Assembly: GCA_027009605.1 (NCBI GenBank)
Contig: JALVCY010000103.1
Span: forward strand, 1 to 5,012
Direction: 5' to 3'
DNA from: Saprospiraceae bacterium
GTDB lineage: Bacteria; Bacteroidota; Bacteroidia; Chitinophagales; Saprospiraceae
Length of the DNA stretch: 5,012 bases
Shown here: positions 4,154-5,012 of the stretch, piece after piece
Layout: every line of letters begins with the position of its first letter
Position numbering within the stretch: the first letter of the stretch is position 1
Notes under the pieces: model-generated
Told to the model about the DNA's origin: nothing
Database searches by the model: none
What the model saw: the letters and a program-made list of their open reading frames with translations, nothing else
Made by a program: the position numbers and the translations under genes

Positions 4154-5012
4154 TTATTCCGGTATCTTCAAGGCATAGATGTAATACTGACTCATTATAT
4201 ACATCAGTCCTTTTTCATCATCAAATACCGGCGAGCCATTAAACCCGCCATCTTCGTTGTATTGCCATATCGTTTTACCCGTATTCAAATCGCTGACAAA
4301 CAAGTCCGTATCTGAATAATAAATCTTATCCTTATGTATTCTAATGTCAGCTACGCAGCAACCCCCTTTTTTCTGGTAGTAGAGCCGTTGCCCGGTATCC
4401 GCATCAAAAGCAATAAGAAATCCTTGATCCGTTACGGTAATCACTTTACCTTCATGATACAGATAGTCGGAGCTTAGCAAGCCTGCATAGTCTAAATCCG
4501 TTCGCCAAATCTCTTCTCCCGTTTCCATATCCCAACAAAAAACAGAATAACGGCTGATAAAGAAAATCCGGTGATTTGCTTGATCCATTACTGCCCGTTC
4601 TTTGTTGCTCACGTCCGGAGAAATGTCGCTCTTCTTCCATAGCACCGTGTCCTTGGTCATGTTGTAGGCGTAGAAGTCAATCCGGTTTCTCGGTGCATAA
4701 TACCGGTACTGCCGATTTTGAAAAAACAAAATGGTATCCCCATCCGCATTCGTAGAAACCACCGGCAACTCCAAACCCACTCCATAGTCATCTTCTCGCT
4801 TAAAAGTAATCACCGGTCGCCATTCTTCACTCATCTTAGTGGACATGTATAAGGTCATTTCGTAAGGATTGGCCGGGCTTCCCCGACGGCGCACGTGGAA
4901 GATTTTGTCGCCGAAAATGACACAGCCGCTCTCAATATGCTCGTTGGTATTGATTCGATACCTAAAGACAGTTTCTCCGGTTTCTCGATTAAAATAATAC
5001 TGTTCTTTTTTA
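4154..5012 (-). CDS. PQQ-type beta-propeller repeat protein, N-terminus beyond the window
   Basis: The frame is open through the right edge; 285 residues are visible and the start is not. A GTG at 4892-4894 could be taken as a start, but propeller-like sequence continues upstream of it (YYFNRETGETVFRYRI, visible residues 5-20, a blade turn), so it is internal. Further D-x-x-TG-type turns lie at visible residues 116-125, 160-169, 202-211 and 240-249, with a final strand at about 274-284. It is colinear with the product of 2498-3709: GDTIL-F-Q-R-Y, the IS--VSN segment, FC-D-ETG-EIW, the GGCCV cysteine pair (C218-C219 here) and NTGK--W all align, so they are clear paralogs by duplication, though well diverged. 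By comparison about 120 N-terminal residues, including any lipoprotein signal, are missing. Export and a binding or scaffold role are inferred; no enzymatic function can be assigned. Confidence 0.85.
   Translation of the reverse strand, partial: KKEQYYFNRETGETVFRYRINTNEHIESGCVIFGDKIFHVRRRGSPANPYEMTLYMSTKMSEEWRPVITFKREDDYGVGLELPVVSTNADGDTILFFQNRQYRYYAPRNRIDFYAYNMTKDTVLWKKSDISPDVSNKERAVMDQANHRIFFISRYSVFCWDMETGEEIWRTDLDYAGLLSSDYLYHEGKVITVTDQGFLIAFDADTGQRLYYQKKGGCCVADIRIHKDKIYYSDTDLFVSDLNTGKTIWQYNEDGGFNGSPVFDDEKGLMYIMSQYYIYALKIPE

Noticed and set aside
4452..4640. Minus-strand frame of 62 codons
   Set aside because: It overlaps the partial propeller gene in another frame and lacks any recognisable feature.
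4154..4894. GTG at 4892-4894 as the true start of a 246-residue protein
   Set aside because: The same frame stays open to the window edge and encodes another propeller blade turn (NRETGETVF), so the gene is simply cut by the edge.

Overview
The window looks like a chromosomal segment of a Bacteroidota bacterium, possibly Saprospiria-like. This is inferred from the SCO-like/DUF420 gene pair, the A-rich leaders without clear Shine-Dalgarno sites, the lipoprotein and beta-propeller style of the right-hand genes, and the abundant short intergenic repeats. No rRNA or other marker gene is present, so the assignment is tentative.

Left part (1-1523): about 2.4 copies of a ~150-bp tandem repeat (1-359) run into a short array of TTGAAC-punctuated mini-hairpins (350-438). 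This array directly abuts a two-gene plus-strand operon. The first gene (451-1002) encodes a membrane-anchored thioredoxin-fold/SCO-like protein with no cysteine at all. The second (999-1523), overlapping by ATGA, encodes a DUF420/CtaM-type multi-helix membrane protein. Both point to biogenesis of a haem-copper cytochrome oxidase, whose structural genes may lie to the left of the window.

Middle (1524-2434): a 466-bp non-coding stretch carries several hairpins and a second, differently spelled TTGA-punctuated repeat array. It is followed by a stand-alone glyoxalase/VOC-fold gene (1990-2370).

Right part (2435-5012, minus strand): two paralogous PQQ-type beta-propeller proteins. One is complete and probably a lipoprotein (2498-3709); the other is cut by the window edge (4154-5012). 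Each ends within 1-4 bases of a nearly identical 59-bp element (57/59 matches) that contains a rho-independent terminator. Between them lies an unlabelled, start-less coding remnant of 67 codons (3719-3922) whose stop is only 9 bases before the complete propeller gene. An AT-rich, palindrome-rich spacer precedes the remnant. The layout (truncated C-terminal coding tip, then a tightly linked lipoprotein gene, paralogous lipoprotein next door, shared 3' repeat) resembles a displaced effector-tip/immunity cassette array. That reading is a hypothesis from layout only: the remnant matches no family I can name.
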